64,000 nucleotides of DNA from Croceicoccus bisphenolivorans (GTDB lineage: Bacteria; Pseudomonadota; Alphaproteobacteria; Sphingomonadales; Sphingomonadaceae): NCBI RefSeq assembly GCF_001634625.1, contig NZ_LRSE01000005.1, forward strand, positions 124,001 to 188,000, given 5' to 3'. Of the stretch, positions 9,641-18,013 are shown one piece after another. The notes below the pieces were generated by a model. The model was not told the origin of the DNA. It searched no databases and saw only the letters and a program-made list of their open reading frames with translations. The position numbers and the translations under genes were made by a program. How positions within the stretch are numbered: position 1 is the stretch's first letter; every line of letters begins with the position of its first letter.

Positions 9641-10642
9641 CTACTTGCTGCGGTTGAGGAACGTGTCGGAGATCGCACAGGCCGCCGGGCCGAGGATCAC
9701 GATGAACAGAACCGGCAGGATGAACATGATCAACGGCACGGTCATGATCGCGGGAAGACGGGCGGCCTTTTCCTCTGCACGCATCATGCGTTCGTTGCGG
9801 AATTCGGCCGAGAGCACGCGCAGTGCGCTGGCAAGCGGGGTACCGTAACGCTCTGTCTGGATCATGGTGGTGGTCACGCCCTTCACCGCTTCCAGGTTTA
9901 CGCGATAGGCGAGGTTGTCGAACGCCTGCTTGCGTTCGGACAGGAACGACAGCTCGATCGAAGTCAGTGCGAATTCGTCGGCAAGCTCGGGATAGGCGCG
10001 GCCCAGTTCCTTCGACACGCGGCCGAAGGCGGCGTCGACGGTCAGGCCGGCCTCTGCGCAGATGACCAGCAGGTCGAGCGCATCGGGAAGACCCTTGCGG
10101 ATGAGGTTGGTGCGCTTGTCGATCAGGTTCTTCAGCCAGATGTCCGGGCCCTTGTAGCCAAACACCAGGATCGCGGCGAACGTGTTGAAGCGGCGTATAC
10201 TGCCCCAGCTGGGGTACATGTCGGTCCAGTAGATCACCGTGGCTGCCAGCAGGCCGAGCACGATCATCAGGATCGGCCGCGCGGCAACCACGACATAAGC
10301 CAGTTCCTTGCGACGGATGCCGGCCTGCATCAGCTTCTGTTCGATCGTCGCGATCTGCGAATCCTGCAGCATCTTGAGCGAGCCGAGAACGTCGCGAATC
10401 TTGTTGGTGACGTCGGTCCTGCGCCGGATCGAGCGGCGGACGTTGACGGTACCCATCAGCCCGGCCTTCAGATCGTCGCGCCGGGCGTTCAGCGATTTGA
10501 CGCGCTTTGCCATCGGATCGCGGACGGTAACCGCGGCATAGACCGCCATCATCGCGGCAAGGGCGGCGACACCGGCCAGCAAGGTTCCGACGAGGATGAC
10601 GTCGAAGCCGAGAAGCGTGGGACCTGCGGGATTGTTGACCAT
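9641..10642 (-). CDS. tadC: Tad pilus inner-membrane platform protein TadC
   Basis: A 333-residue type II secretion F-domain protein. Transmembrane segments occur near residues 10-35 and 120-160, and a C-terminal pair lies around PAIMTVPLIMFILPVLFIVILG. The cytoplasmic F domain contains LPDALDLLVICAEAGLTVDAAF and YGTPLASALRVLSAEFR. TadC pairs with TadB to form the platform on which the motor drives Flp pilin assembly. It is the last gene of the leftward Tad operon and is followed by a terminator, so the TadD gene often found next is absent. Confidence 0.92.
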   Translation of the reverse strand: MVNNPAGPTLLGFDVILVGTLLAGVAALAAMMAVYAAVTVRDPMAKRVKSLNARRDDLKAGLMGTVNVRRSIRRRTDVTNKIRDVLGSLKMLQDSQIATIEQKLMQAGIRRKELAYVVVAARPILMIVLGLLAATVIYWTDMYPSWGSIRRFNTFAAILVFGYKGPDIWLKNLIDKRTNLIRKGLPDALDLLVICAEAGLTVDAAFGRVSKELGRAYPELADEFALTSIELSFLSERKQAFDNLAYRVNLEAVKGVTTTMIQTERYGTPLASALRVLSAEFRNERMMRAEEKAARLPAIMTVPLIMFILPVLFIVILGPAACAISDTFLNRSK

Positions 10643-10661
10643 TGTTTCTTACCTTTCCCGC

Positions 10662-11633
10662 TCAGATCTCGAAGCTGACCATCTTGTACATCACGAACCC
10701 GCCGATGCTCATCCAGACGAGCCCGCCCAGACCCGCGATGATCAGGCGATCGTCGGTGAAGAAGCCGCCGAGGTATTTCGGGTTCAGCATGTAGACCATC
10801 GTGAAGACGACGAAGGGCAGGGCACCGACGATATAGGCGGATGCCTTGGCTTCCGAGCTCATCGCGCGGATCTTCAGCTTCATCTGCATGCGGTCGCGCA
10901 GCACCTTGGCAAGGTTCGACAGCGTTTCGGCCAGGTTGCCGCCCGTCTCACGCTGGATGGCAAGGCTGATGCAGAAGAACTTGAATTCGGGCAGGTCCAG
11001 CTTGTCGGCGGTTTCCTGCAGCGAATCGTCCAGCGACTTGCCGACCTTCACCCGGTCGACCACGGCCCGGAATTCCTCACCCACCGGGCCGGGAACTTCA
11101 CCGGCGACGACGGCCATCGTCTCCGTCACCGGCAGGCCTGCGCGCAGGCCGCGCACCAGCAGTTCGATGCCGTCGGGGAACTTGGAATTGAACGCCTTGG
11201 TCCGCTTGGCGATGAGGTACTTGACGGCGAGGTGCGGCACGCCTGCGCCCGCCATCGCTCCCACCGCAAGGCCGAGCAGCGGTGCGCCGAAGATCAACAT
11301 GATCGGAAGCGCGACGAGAATGCCGATACCGGCCGATCCATAAAGGTACTGGTTGACAGTGATGTCCTTGCCCGTCCGGTCAAGCCGCAACGCAAGCGCC
11401 GCGATCTTGGAATCCGATCCTGCGGCATGGTGCGGTTTCACCCGGCGCGCGGCCACGGCCTTCTTGAACTGGGCCTCGACCTTCGCTTCGCCGTTTTCCG
11501 AGTGACGGAAGCGGATCTGCTGGAGGCGCTTGGTCTGCTGACGTGTGGCGGCAGAACCGTAAAGCACGATGTAGGCGATGAACATGATCGCGAACATGCC
11601 GAGGGCGATAATGCCGATTTGCGCGATATCCAT
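10662..11633 (-). CDS. tadB: Tad pilus inner-membrane platform protein TadB
   Basis: A 323-residue type II secretion F-domain protein, partner of TadC. An N-terminal membrane segment (IGIIALGMFAIMFIAYIVLYG) is followed by a second hydrophobic region around 90-120. The F domain contains FPDGIELLVRGLRAGLPVTE and ETGGNLAETLSNLAKVLRDR, and two C-terminal membrane helices end the protein. GAAGGACG precedes the ATG. It is separated from tadC by 19 bases and from cpaE by 65 bases. cpaF, normally just upstream of tadB, is not there. Confidence 0.92.
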   Translation of the reverse strand: MDIAQIGIIALGMFAIMFIAYIVLYGSAATRQQTKRLQQIRFRHSENGEAKVEAQFKKAVAARRVKPHHAAGSDSKIAALALRLDRTGKDITVNQYLYGSAGIGILVALPIMLIFGAPLLGLAVGAMAGAGVPHLAVKYLIAKRTKAFNSKFPDGIELLVRGLRAGLPVTETMAVVAGEVPGPVGEEFRAVVDRVKVGKSLDDSLQETADKLDLPEFKFFCISLAIQRETGGNLAETLSNLAKVLRDRMQMKLKIRAMSSEAKASAYIVGALPFVVFTMVYMLNPKYLGGFFTDDRLIIAGLGGLVWMSIGGFVMYKMVSFEI

Positions 11634-11698
11634 CGTGAGCGTCCTTCAGTAATCCGTTCGTCAGCAGTTCGTCATGCCTGCGCAGGGCGAGTGGGGCT
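11634..11698. other. cpaE-tadB gap containing a REP-like motif
   Basis: This 65-base gap sits where the Tad ATPase gene is usually found. It contains GTCATGCCTGCGCAGG (11671-11686), including the perfect palindrome CCTGCGCAGG. This resembles the core of dispersed REP elements in many proteobacteria, and a related GTCATCATGCCGGGA core occurs near 45062. Only the motif is seen; a deletion history is inference. Confidence 0.35.
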
Positions 11699-12976
11699 TC
11701 AAGCCTTCTGTTTGGACCCCAGCATCGAGCGCAGGTCGAACTTGTTCATCAGCGAAGCCTTGCCATCGCCGCCGCTCTGGGCTTCCTGCCCGCCGGCCGA
11801 AACGATCGCACGGCCAAGATCGCGCAGCGCGACCGAAGCCTTGCTGGAGCGGTTGGCGTCCACGAAGACCTGGCCGAGCTTGGCCGCCTGCGTCGCGGCC
11901 TTGATGTCGGCCGGGATGACGTAGTCGATCTTGCGTTCGATCGAGGCTTCGAAGTCGGCGCGGCTGATTTCGCCGGCACCCTGCGCGACGCGATTGGCGA
12001 CGACGATGGGCTTCATGTGCTCGGCATGGCTCGACACCCACGAAAGGATGCGGATCGCATCGCGGGCCGACGCCAGCGTCAGTTCCGTCGCGAGGACGAA
12101 GACATCCGCCCCGTTCAGGATGTGCGGGAAGTTGATGAGCATGTTGCGCGGCAGGTCGACGACAGTCATGTCGAAAGCTTGGCGGAACTCGTCTTCCAGC
12201 TGCACGAAGGCCGAACCGTCCGTCATCAGCGGCGTATGGATCGGGGCTTCTGCCGACAGGACCGAGAGATGGTCGTTCGCGCGCACCATCGCACGTTCGA
12301 TGAACAGTCCGTCGATGCGGCTGGGGTTGTCGATGGCGTCGGTCAGGCCGCGGCCCGGTTCCAGATCCATCGTCAGCGCGCCGGTGCCGAAGTGGACGTC
12401 GAGGTCCAGCAGGGCGGTCGGCAGCTTGTGTTCGGTGCTGAACAGCCATGCGAGCGATGTCGCGATGGTCGATGCACCGACACCACCGCGGGTGCCAACA
12501 ACCGCCGTCATCACATGATCGCGCGCGGCGCTGCTATCGCCGGACGAGCGGGGGGCGTTGAAGACCGCCTGGCCCTGGATCAGCGCATCGCGCACGGCTT
12601 CCTCGGTCAGCGGTTTCAGGAGGTAGTCCTGGATGCCGCTGGCGGTAAGGTCGCGGTAGAGGCGAACGTCGTTCACCTGTCCGATCGCGATCACCACCGT
12701 GCCGGGTTCGCAAACCTCGGCAAGGGCGTTGATGTCGCTGAGCGGATCGCCGCATTCGGACAGGTCGACGACCAGGATCGAGGGGCTGGCAGAAACCGAC
12801 AGCGTCTGGACCGCGTTACGAAGGCCGCCCTTGTTGCACTTCTCGTGGCTCATGCCGAGTTCGGACGCGGCATTGCGCACGACATCCATCGTCGCTTCGT
12901 CACACACGAAGGCAGCAAAGGTATCGCGATCGCCGTTGCCAGCCATACCCATTCCGGGATTCCAGGGAGCATTCAT
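11699..12976 (-). CDS. cpaE: Tad pilus localisation ATPase-like protein CpaE/TadZ
   Basis: About 425 residues. An N-terminal receiver-like domain (about 15-130, with ILVVDLSECGDPL and LLKPLTEEAVRDA) is followed by a MinD/ParA-type domain. The deviant Walker A reads VVGTRGGVGASTIATSLAW, so Arg stands where the signature Lys of MinD-type loops normally is and no Lys follows the GG. Later motifs TALLDLDVHFG and DMTVVDLPRNM are intact. CpaE places the pilus machine at a cell pole. The start MNAPWNPG is preferred because GAGG is 9 bases upstream; an ATG three codons earlier (12985) is possible but lies against that GAGG. Confidence 0.9.
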   Translation of the reverse strand: MNAPWNPGMGMAGNGDRDTFAAFVCDEATMDVVRNAASELGMSHEKCNKGGLRNAVQTLSVSASPSILVVDLSECGDPLSDINALAEVCEPGTVVIAIGQVNDVRLYRDLTASGIQDYLLKPLTEEAVRDALIQGQAVFNAPRSSGDSSAARDHVMTAVVGTRGGVGASTIATSLAWLFSTEHKLPTALLDLDVHFGTGALTMDLEPGRGLTDAIDNPSRIDGLFIERAMVRANDHLSVLSAEAPIHTPLMTDGSAFVQLEDEFRQAFDMTVVDLPRNMLINFPHILNGADVFVLATELTLASARDAIRILSWVSSHAEHMKPIVVANRVAQGAGEISRADFEASIERKIDYVIPADIKAATQAAKLGQVFVDANRSSKASVALRDLGRAIVSAGGQEAQSGGDGKASLMNKFDLRSMLGSKQKA

Positions 12977-12991
12977 CGGTTTCATCCTCGC

Positions 12992-13654
12992 TTACTTGGA
13001 GTCGGACTTGACTTCGGACACCTTGTTGCCGTTGCCCGTGGGCGCGGCTTCGCGGTACGCATCGATCGCCTTGGTCGAGCTCATCACGACAGTTTCACCC
13101 GAACCGCGCTGGCCGCGCAGCAGGTCCTCGGGGTCCGCGATCATCGCGGCGAGGTTGCTGTTGACCGAACAGCCGTAGCCGGGGTTCGTGGCGTTGTTCG
13201 GATTGGCGTCGGACTGGGCTTCCCAGTTCGGGCAATTCGGAACCGAAGCGACCGAACGGGTGACGACCACGCGGGCCACGCCGGGGCCGACTGCGCCTTC
13301 CGTCACCGGGGCGTTCATGTTGAGGATGAAGCCTTCGCGGTCGGCGATTTCGACCAGATCGTCACGCGCCGCGATCGAGACGTTGCCGGCGTCGACCGAA
13401 ACCTTGTCGCCATAGCCGAGTTCAAGCGCGTCGAACCAGTCGGTCAGGCGGCGTTCCTCGCTTGCCGGAACGCCCGAGGCGCTGGTCTGCACGTCGAACA
13501 CGTAGTTCGTGCGGCTGACGACCGGCTGGTTGTCGGAATAGAGCGTGCGGTTCGTAGCCACGCCGCCGATGCATCCCGACAGTCCCACGGTTGCCAGAAG
13601 CGCGAACGCCACAGGGCGCAGGGTGCGGGTGAATTTGGGCTCGATATTTTTCAT
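12992..13654 (-). CDS. cpaD: Tad pilus lipoprotein CpaD
   Basis: About 220 residues. The N-terminal lipoprotein signal ends in the lipobox LSGC. The mature part carries RRLTDWFDALELGYGDKVSV, the ARVVVTRSV strand and a PNCPNW block followed by GCSVNSNLAAMIADPEDLL, the hallmark of CpaD. CpaD helps place or stabilise the CpaC secretin in the outer membrane. The ATG start has AAAGGTG upstream; a GTG at 13663 is an in-frame alternative. It lies between cpaC and cpaE with short gaps, in one operon. Confidence 0.92.
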   Translation of the reverse strand: MKNIEPKFTRTLRPVAFALLATVGLSGCIGGVATNRTLYSDNQPVVSRTNYVFDVQTSASGVPASEERRLTDWFDALELGYGDKVSVDAGNVSIAARDDLVEIADREGFILNMNAPVTEGAVGPGVARVVVTRSVASVPNCPNWEAQSDANPNNATNPGYGCSVNSNLAAMIADPEDLLRGQRGSGETVVMSSTKAIDAYREAAPTGNGNKVSEVKSDSK

Positions 13655-13680
13655 CGTCGTCACCTTTGTCCTGGGGGCGA

Positions 13681-15225
13681 TCAGAAGGAGAAACCGGGAG
13701 CGGTGTTGCCCGCATCGGCGCTGCGCACCGGCTGCTTGCCTGCGTTCGGGCCTGCATTCGGCGACACGGCGCTGATGCCCGGCGACACGGTATCCTGTGC
13801 CGCGCTGGGCATCGGACGGGTCGTGCCGGTCTTGCCGTCGGTGATTTTGTTGGTGAGAATACGCTCGATCTCGCCCGGCGTGCGCAGGCCGTCGGTCGGC
13901 AGGACGATGTCCTTGTCGTCCACCGGCTTCACCAGGTACGGCGTCACCACGATGACCAGTTCGGTCTCGCCCTTGCGGAAGTTGCTCGAACGGAACAGCT
14001 GGCCAAGGATCGGGATGTCGCCCACGCCGGGGGTCTTTTCCAGCGCGTTATTATACTGGTTCTGCAGCAGGCCGGCGATCATGAAGCTTTGGCCCGAGCC
14101 GAGCTCGATCGTCGTTTCCGCGCGGCGTACGGTGAGCGAGGGGATCTGGAAGCCGCCGATGGTGACGGCGCCCTGGCTCGACAGTTCCGACACTTCCGGA
14201 CGGACGCGCAGCGAAATGCGGCCGTTGGACAGAACCGTCGGGGTGTAGGACAGGCTGACGCCGAACTTCTTGTACTCGATCGAGGTCGAGCCGAGACCTT
14301 CGCTGACGGGGATCGGATATTCGCCACCTGCCAGGAAGTCCGCCGTTTCGCCCGAAAGTGCGGTCAGGTTCGGTTCGGTGATCGTGGTCACGAGGCCGGA
14401 GGTCTCGCCGACATCGAGTGCTGCCGCGATGTCCAGGCCGAGGAACTTGCCGATGGCGCCGATGGTGGAACCGGGCGTATTCTGTGTGATTAGTGCTGCG
14501 GTCGGCTGTCCATCGGCGCCGGCAGTCGTGCTGCCTCCGGTAAAGAGGCCGCTGCCGACGGCCCATTCGGGCAGGAAGCCGTCACGGCCCTGCGCGACAC
14601 CGAAGCGCAGGCCGCTGGTCGAGTCGTCATAGGTATTGATGCTGGAACCCAGCACGCGAACCAGCGAACGACTGACTTCTGCGAAGCGGACGCGCAGGTT
14701 GACCTGCAGCGGGGTGGCAAGGCGCAGGCGGCTGATGACTTGCGTGCCGCTGCCGACGAAGGCAGCGACGAGGCGTTCGGCTTCGGCCGCGTCTTCCGGC
14801 GCAGCCACGGTGCCGGTCAGCAGCACGGTGTTGTTCATGGTTGCCGTCTGGATGCGGGCTTCGGGCATGGCGAGGCCAAGCATCTGGTCGATGCTGGACA
14901 GGTTGTTGCCGACCCGGATGACCGAGGACCACACGATATTGCCGGCATTGTCGCTGGCATAGAGCGTGGTTTCGCCCGGTTTCTTGCCAAGGATGAAGAC
15001 CTGGTTGGTCGACTTCACCTGAACATCGGCGATCTGGTCGTCGGCGATGAAGATGTCGGCCATGCGGCCCCCGACGTTCACCAGCTGTCCGGTGCCGACC
15101 GACAGGACGACCTCGTTGCTGGGCTTGGGCAGCGACTGGGCTGCCGCGGTGCCGGTGAGGCCGGCGGTGCCGATCGGCGCCAGTGCGGTGGCGGCGAAGG
15201 CGATGCTCGCGAGCATGCGTTTCAT
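13681..15225 (-). CDS. cpaC: Tad pilus outer-membrane secretin CpaC
   Basis: A 514-residue secretin that forms the outer-membrane channel for the Flp pilus. A signal peptide ends near TAAAQS. The N-terminal pilus domain (ADIFIADDQIADVQVKSTNQVFILGKK) and a BON-like domain (VLLTGTVAAPEDAAEAERLV) come next. The secretin core contains TVRRAETTIELGSGQSFMIA and VGDIPILGQLFRSSNFRKGE. The start MKRMLAS is chosen because a G-rich ribosome-binding site (AGGGGGGAA) lies just upstream; an earlier ATG at 15261 would put extra residues before the signal peptide. The C-terminal 70 residues are low-complexity Pro/Ala/Ser. Confidence 0.94.
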   Translation of the reverse strand: MKRMLASIAFAATALAPIGTAGLTGTAAAQSLPKPSNEVVLSVGTGQLVNVGGRMADIFIADDQIADVQVKSTNQVFILGKKPGETTLYASDNAGNIVWSSVIRVGNNLSSIDQMLGLAMPEARIQTATMNNTVLLTGTVAAPEDAAEAERLVAAFVGSGTQVISRLRLATPLQVNLRVRFAEVSRSLVRVLGSSINTYDDSTSGLRFGVAQGRDGFLPEWAVGSGLFTGGSTTAGADGQPTAALITQNTPGSTIGAIGKFLGLDIAAALDVGETSGLVTTITEPNLTALSGETADFLAGGEYPIPVSEGLGSTSIEYKKFGVSLSYTPTVLSNGRISLRVRPEVSELSSQGAVTIGGFQIPSLTVRRAETTIELGSGQSFMIAGLLQNQYNNALEKTPGVGDIPILGQLFRSSNFRKGETELVIVVTPYLVKPVDDKDIVLPTDGLRTPGEIERILTNKITDGKTGTTRPMPSAAQDTVSPGISAVSPNAGPNAGKQPVRSADAGNTAPGFSF

Positions 15226-15287
15226 CTTGGTTCCCCCCTGGGAATGAATGATCTTGTTCATCTCGTCCGGTCCTTGGCTAAGTGCGT

Positions 15288-16289
15288 TCAGCGGCTGACC
15301 GGAACGGCCTGGGTGTTGGTGCCGCGGGTCACGCGGACCACGGGGCCGGAAGGCATCGCGTTGACCGGGCCCGAAGCGGCAGGGCGCGGGGCGCTGAAAC
15401 CGGCGGGGCTGGCCTTGGGCGCGCCGCCGAAGCGCGACTGGAAGCGAGAGACGTCGCCACCGGTCTGGAAGGTCGAACGCCCTTCCTGCGGCTTGTTCAT
15501 GGCGAGGCGCAGGATTTCCTCTTCCTCTTCCGGCGATGCGCCGTTCGGGACGACGACTTCGCCGCGGGCGATGGCGCGATCCAGCTCGGCCCGGGTATCG
15601 GCAAGCGGACGCAGGGCGAGGCTGAGCGCACCCAGATTCTGGGCGACCGCGATCTTTTCGGCGATACGCGGGGTGGCTTCGATCGTGACGAGGCTGGTCT
15701 TCGACACGACGGTCTTGCCGTCCACTTCCTTGGGTTCGGTGCGCTGGTCGGTGGCAAGGATGCGCAAGTTGCGTAGCACGGTTTCGGTCGCGCTGAACGC
15801 TTCGCCTTCGCCGCTCACCTTCTGGGTCAGCAGCAGGTCGACACGGTCGCCCGGGAAGATGAAGCCGGCAACGCCGGTCTTGGCCGAAACCGGAATGGTG
15901 ACAGCGCGCATGCCGGGGCCAAGCGCCGCGGCAAGGAACCCGCGGTCACCCGGCTTTACCAGCGCGCCTTGTGTCACCGGCTGGCCGGCGGTGATGGGGA
16001 AGCGTGCGACAGTGCCGAGCAGCTGGTTCATGTCGGCCTGTCCTTCGACGAAGTAGGCGTCCTGCACCATTTCCTCGGGCCAGAGCTTGAACTGCAGCGC
16101 ATCGGCCGTGATGATCGTGCCGATCGGCAGCTTGCGCGTGGCGATGAGCACGCGCGGGCCTTCCGGCTCTTTCGTGGCGGCCTCAACAGTCGGAGTTGCG
16201 TTGCCGGCAAACATCGAGCGGGCCATCAGCGCGGTTCCCACCGCGACGACCAGCGCTACCACCAGCAGTATCAGCTTCTTCTTGTCCAT
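15288..16289 (-). CDS. cpaB: Tad pilus assembly protein CpaB (RcpC)
   Basis: A 333-residue periplasmic protein anchored by an N-terminal membrane segment (LILLVVALVVAVGTALM). A SAF domain follows (ATRKLPIGTIITADALQF, about 50-110), then the RcpC/CpaB domain (DRVDLLLTQKV with RNLRILATDQ). The tail is Pro/Ala-rich. CpaB is thought to link the inner-membrane platform to the secretin. It heads the cpaBCDE-tadBC run behind a 121-base gap carrying a CtrA-like box, so it may have its own promoter separate from cpaA. Confidence 0.94.
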   Translation of the reverse strand: MDKKKLILLVVALVVAVGTALMARSMFAGNATPTVEAATKEPEGPRVLIATRKLPIGTIITADALQFKLWPEEMVQDAYFVEGQADMNQLLGTVARFPITAGQPVTQGALVKPGDRGFLAAALGPGMRAVTIPVSAKTGVAGFIFPGDRVDLLLTQKVSGEGEAFSATETVLRNLRILATDQRTEPKEVDGKTVVSKTSLVTIEATPRIAEKIAVAQNLGALSLALRPLADTRAELDRAIARGEVVVPNGASPEEEEEILRLAMNKPQEGRSTFQTGGDVSRFQSRFGGAPKASPAGFSAPRPAASGPVNAMPSGPVVRVTRGTNTQAVPVSR

Positions 16290-16395
16290 GGCTCTAGTCG
16301 CCCCTTGTCATGTCGTTGCGAGATGCCGTTTTCCGATTCGCCGGGCACTCGCCCGATTCTCTTGGCACTCGCTATGTCCGGCAGGTTGGCCGGCA

Positions 16396-16414
16396 ATGGT
16401 TAAAATCAGGTCAA
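16396..16414 (-). promoter_or_regulatory. candidate CtrA box upstream of cpaB
   Basis: On the minus strand this reads TTGACCTGATTTTAACCAT. That is a TTAA-N7-TTAA-type CtrA box with one mismatch in the first half and the typical TTAACCAT second half. It overlaps the cpaA stop, about 107-125 bases upstream of the cpaB start. CtrA controls Tad pilus genes in Caulobacter; the assignment here is inferred from the match and context. Confidence 0.45.
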
Positions 16415-16926
16415 GACAACATTGAATTCGCTGTAAGGGCCGTGTGCAGGTCCGGTCCGTAGAGCGCCGCGAACAGCGCGAGCATGCAGACGGCCACCGA
16501 AACGCCGTAGGGAATCTGCAATTTCTTCGCTTCCAGACCCGCACGCTGGATGCGGCGGTAACGGGTAACCATCACCACCGTCAGAACGCCGTTGGCGAGG
16601 CAGATCATCAGCATCAGCGTCAGGAACACGGCCGGTGGCAGCCACAGCGCGATCGCGGTCAACAGCTTGACGTCGCCGCCGCCCATCTGCCGCAACTTGA
16701 ACATCAGCGCGCCGAAGAAGAACATCGCGGTGGCAAGCCCGAGCTGGGTGGCGACACCGGGCCAGACCGAAAGGCCCGATGCCCACCAGAACCCCGGAGA
16801 GCATACCGCGACCGCAAGCGTCAGCCGGTTGGTGATCTTGCGCGAACGGATGTCGGTGAAGGCGGCGTAAAGCACCGCGATTGCCAATCCGGCGAGCAAA
16901 ACGTAAGTGACCAGTCCTGCGTTCAT
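16411..16926 (-). CDS. cpaA: prepilin peptidase CpaA/TadV
   Basis: A 171-residue polytopic membrane protein of the type IV leader peptidase family (A24), which cleaves Flp prepilins and pseudopilins. Both catalytic aspartates are visible: AAFTDIRSRKITN after the first helix, and GGGDVKLL (the GxGD motif) near residue 84. About five hydrophobic helices cover the sequence. It is the first gene of the leftward Tad run and diverges from an alpha/beta hydrolase gene. No pilin gene is next to it. Confidence 0.92.
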   Translation of the reverse strand: MNAGLVTYVLLAGLAIAVLYAAFTDIRSRKITNRLTLAVAVCSPGFWWASGLSVWPGVATQLGLATAMFFFGALMFKLRQMGGGDVKLLTAIALWLPPAVFLTLMLMICLANGVLTVVMVTRYRRIQRAGLEAKKLQIPYGVSVAVCMLALFAALYGPDLHTALTANSMLS

Positions 16927-17011
16927 CTGGGGCCCTCGTTCGGTTTTTTGCAGGCGGGCTCTCTGGCTCCGGCCTGTGGAAATTTACCTTGATGGGCCGG
17001 GTCTAGGCGTG

Positions 17012-18013
17012 ATGGCTTACCAAACAGTAACCAACGCAGCAGAGGAAGCCGTTAGCCAAGTGAGCCAGTCCGCGTCCGAAGTTCGCCGCTCGATTCCCGA
17101 GGTCGCGACAGAGAGTGCGTGGACGGCATCCGATGGTCATCGCCTGCGCCGGATCGACTGGCCCGGTGCCGATTCGCGGGCGCGCGGTTCGCTGCTGTTC
17201 CTGCCGGGGCGCGGCGATAACTACGAAAAGTATCTTGAGACGCTGCACGGCTTCCATCTGGAAGGCTGGCGCGTGACGGGTCTCGACTGGCGCGGGCAGG
17301 CCGGGTCGGGGCGGCTGGGGATCGACGCGACGACCGGCCATGTGGAGGATTTCGCCCACTGGGTCGACGACCTTGCTGCGTTCTGGCGAGACTGGGCGGC
17401 AGGCGCACAAGGCCCGCGCGTCATCGTCGGCCATTCGATGGGCGGGCACCTTGTCCTGCGGACGATGGAGGAAGGGCGGATCGATCCCGTCGCGGCCGTG
17501 CTGGTTGCGCCGATGCTCGGCTTTGCGGGCGTGCCACTGCCGTACCGGTTGATGCGCGCCTTTGCCCGCCTGCGCGGACGGATGGGCGATCATCGCCGGC
17601 CGGCCTGGAAATGGAGCGAGAAGCCCGGCCAGTTCCCTGCGGGGCGTAGCGCGCTGCTGACCCATGACGACGGCCGCTATTCCGACGAACAGTACTGGCG
17701 CGATGTCCGGCCCGAACTGGTGATGGGGCCGGCCAGCTGGGGCTGGCTGGAGGCGGCGGCAGTTTCCATGCACAAGGTCATGTCGGCACCGGCTCTGCAG
17801 CGCGTGCAAACGCCGGTCCTGATCCTGTCCACGCGGGCCGACCGGCTGGTATCGCCCGGCGCGATTCGCAAGGCGGCGCGGTTGTTGCCCGATGCCGCGT
17901 TGCTGGAATTCGGACGGGAATCGGCGCACGAAATCCTGCGAGAGGCCGATCCGGTGCGCGATCGCGCGTTGACGGCGATCCGCACCTTCCTCGATGAAAA
18001 GGCTCCCGCATGA
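17012..18013 (+). CDS. alpha/beta hydrolase, lysophospholipase-like
   Basis: A 333-residue serine hydrolase resembling PldB/monoacylglycerol lipase proteins. The oxyanion region is SLLFLPGRGDNYEKYLETLH, the nucleophile elbow is VIVGHSMGGHL (GHSMG), and a late acidic/His part is seen in PVLILSTRADRLVSP and ESAHEILREAD. There is no signal peptide, so it is probably cytoplasmic or membrane-associated. Substrate is unknown; lysophospholipid or monoacylglycerol is likely from family resemblance. The ATG at 17012 is chosen; a GTG lies one codon earlier. The downstream gene overlaps its stop by 4 bases, suggesting a two-gene operon. Confidence 0.85.
   Translation: MAYQTVTNAAEEAVSQVSQSASEVRRSIPEVATESAWTASDGHRLRRIDWPGADSRARGSLLFLPGRGDNYEKYLETLHGFHLEGWRVTGLDWRGQAGSGRLGIDATTGHVEDFAHWVDDLAAFWRDWAAGAQGPRVIVGHSMGGHLVLRTMEEGRIDPVAAVLVAPMLGFAGVPLPYRLMRAFARLRGRMGDHRRPAWKWSEKPGQFPAGRSALLTHDDGRYSDEQYWRDVRPELVMGPASWGWLEAAAVSMHKVMSAPALQRVQTPVLILSTRADRLVSPGAIRKAARLLPDAALLEFGRESAHEILREADPVRDRALTAIRTFLDEKAPA

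Noticed and set aside
12017-14248. 743-codon plus-strand frame across cpaE, cpaD and cpaC
   Set aside because: Lies antisense to three well-supported Tad genes; His/Arg/Ala-rich shadow sequence.
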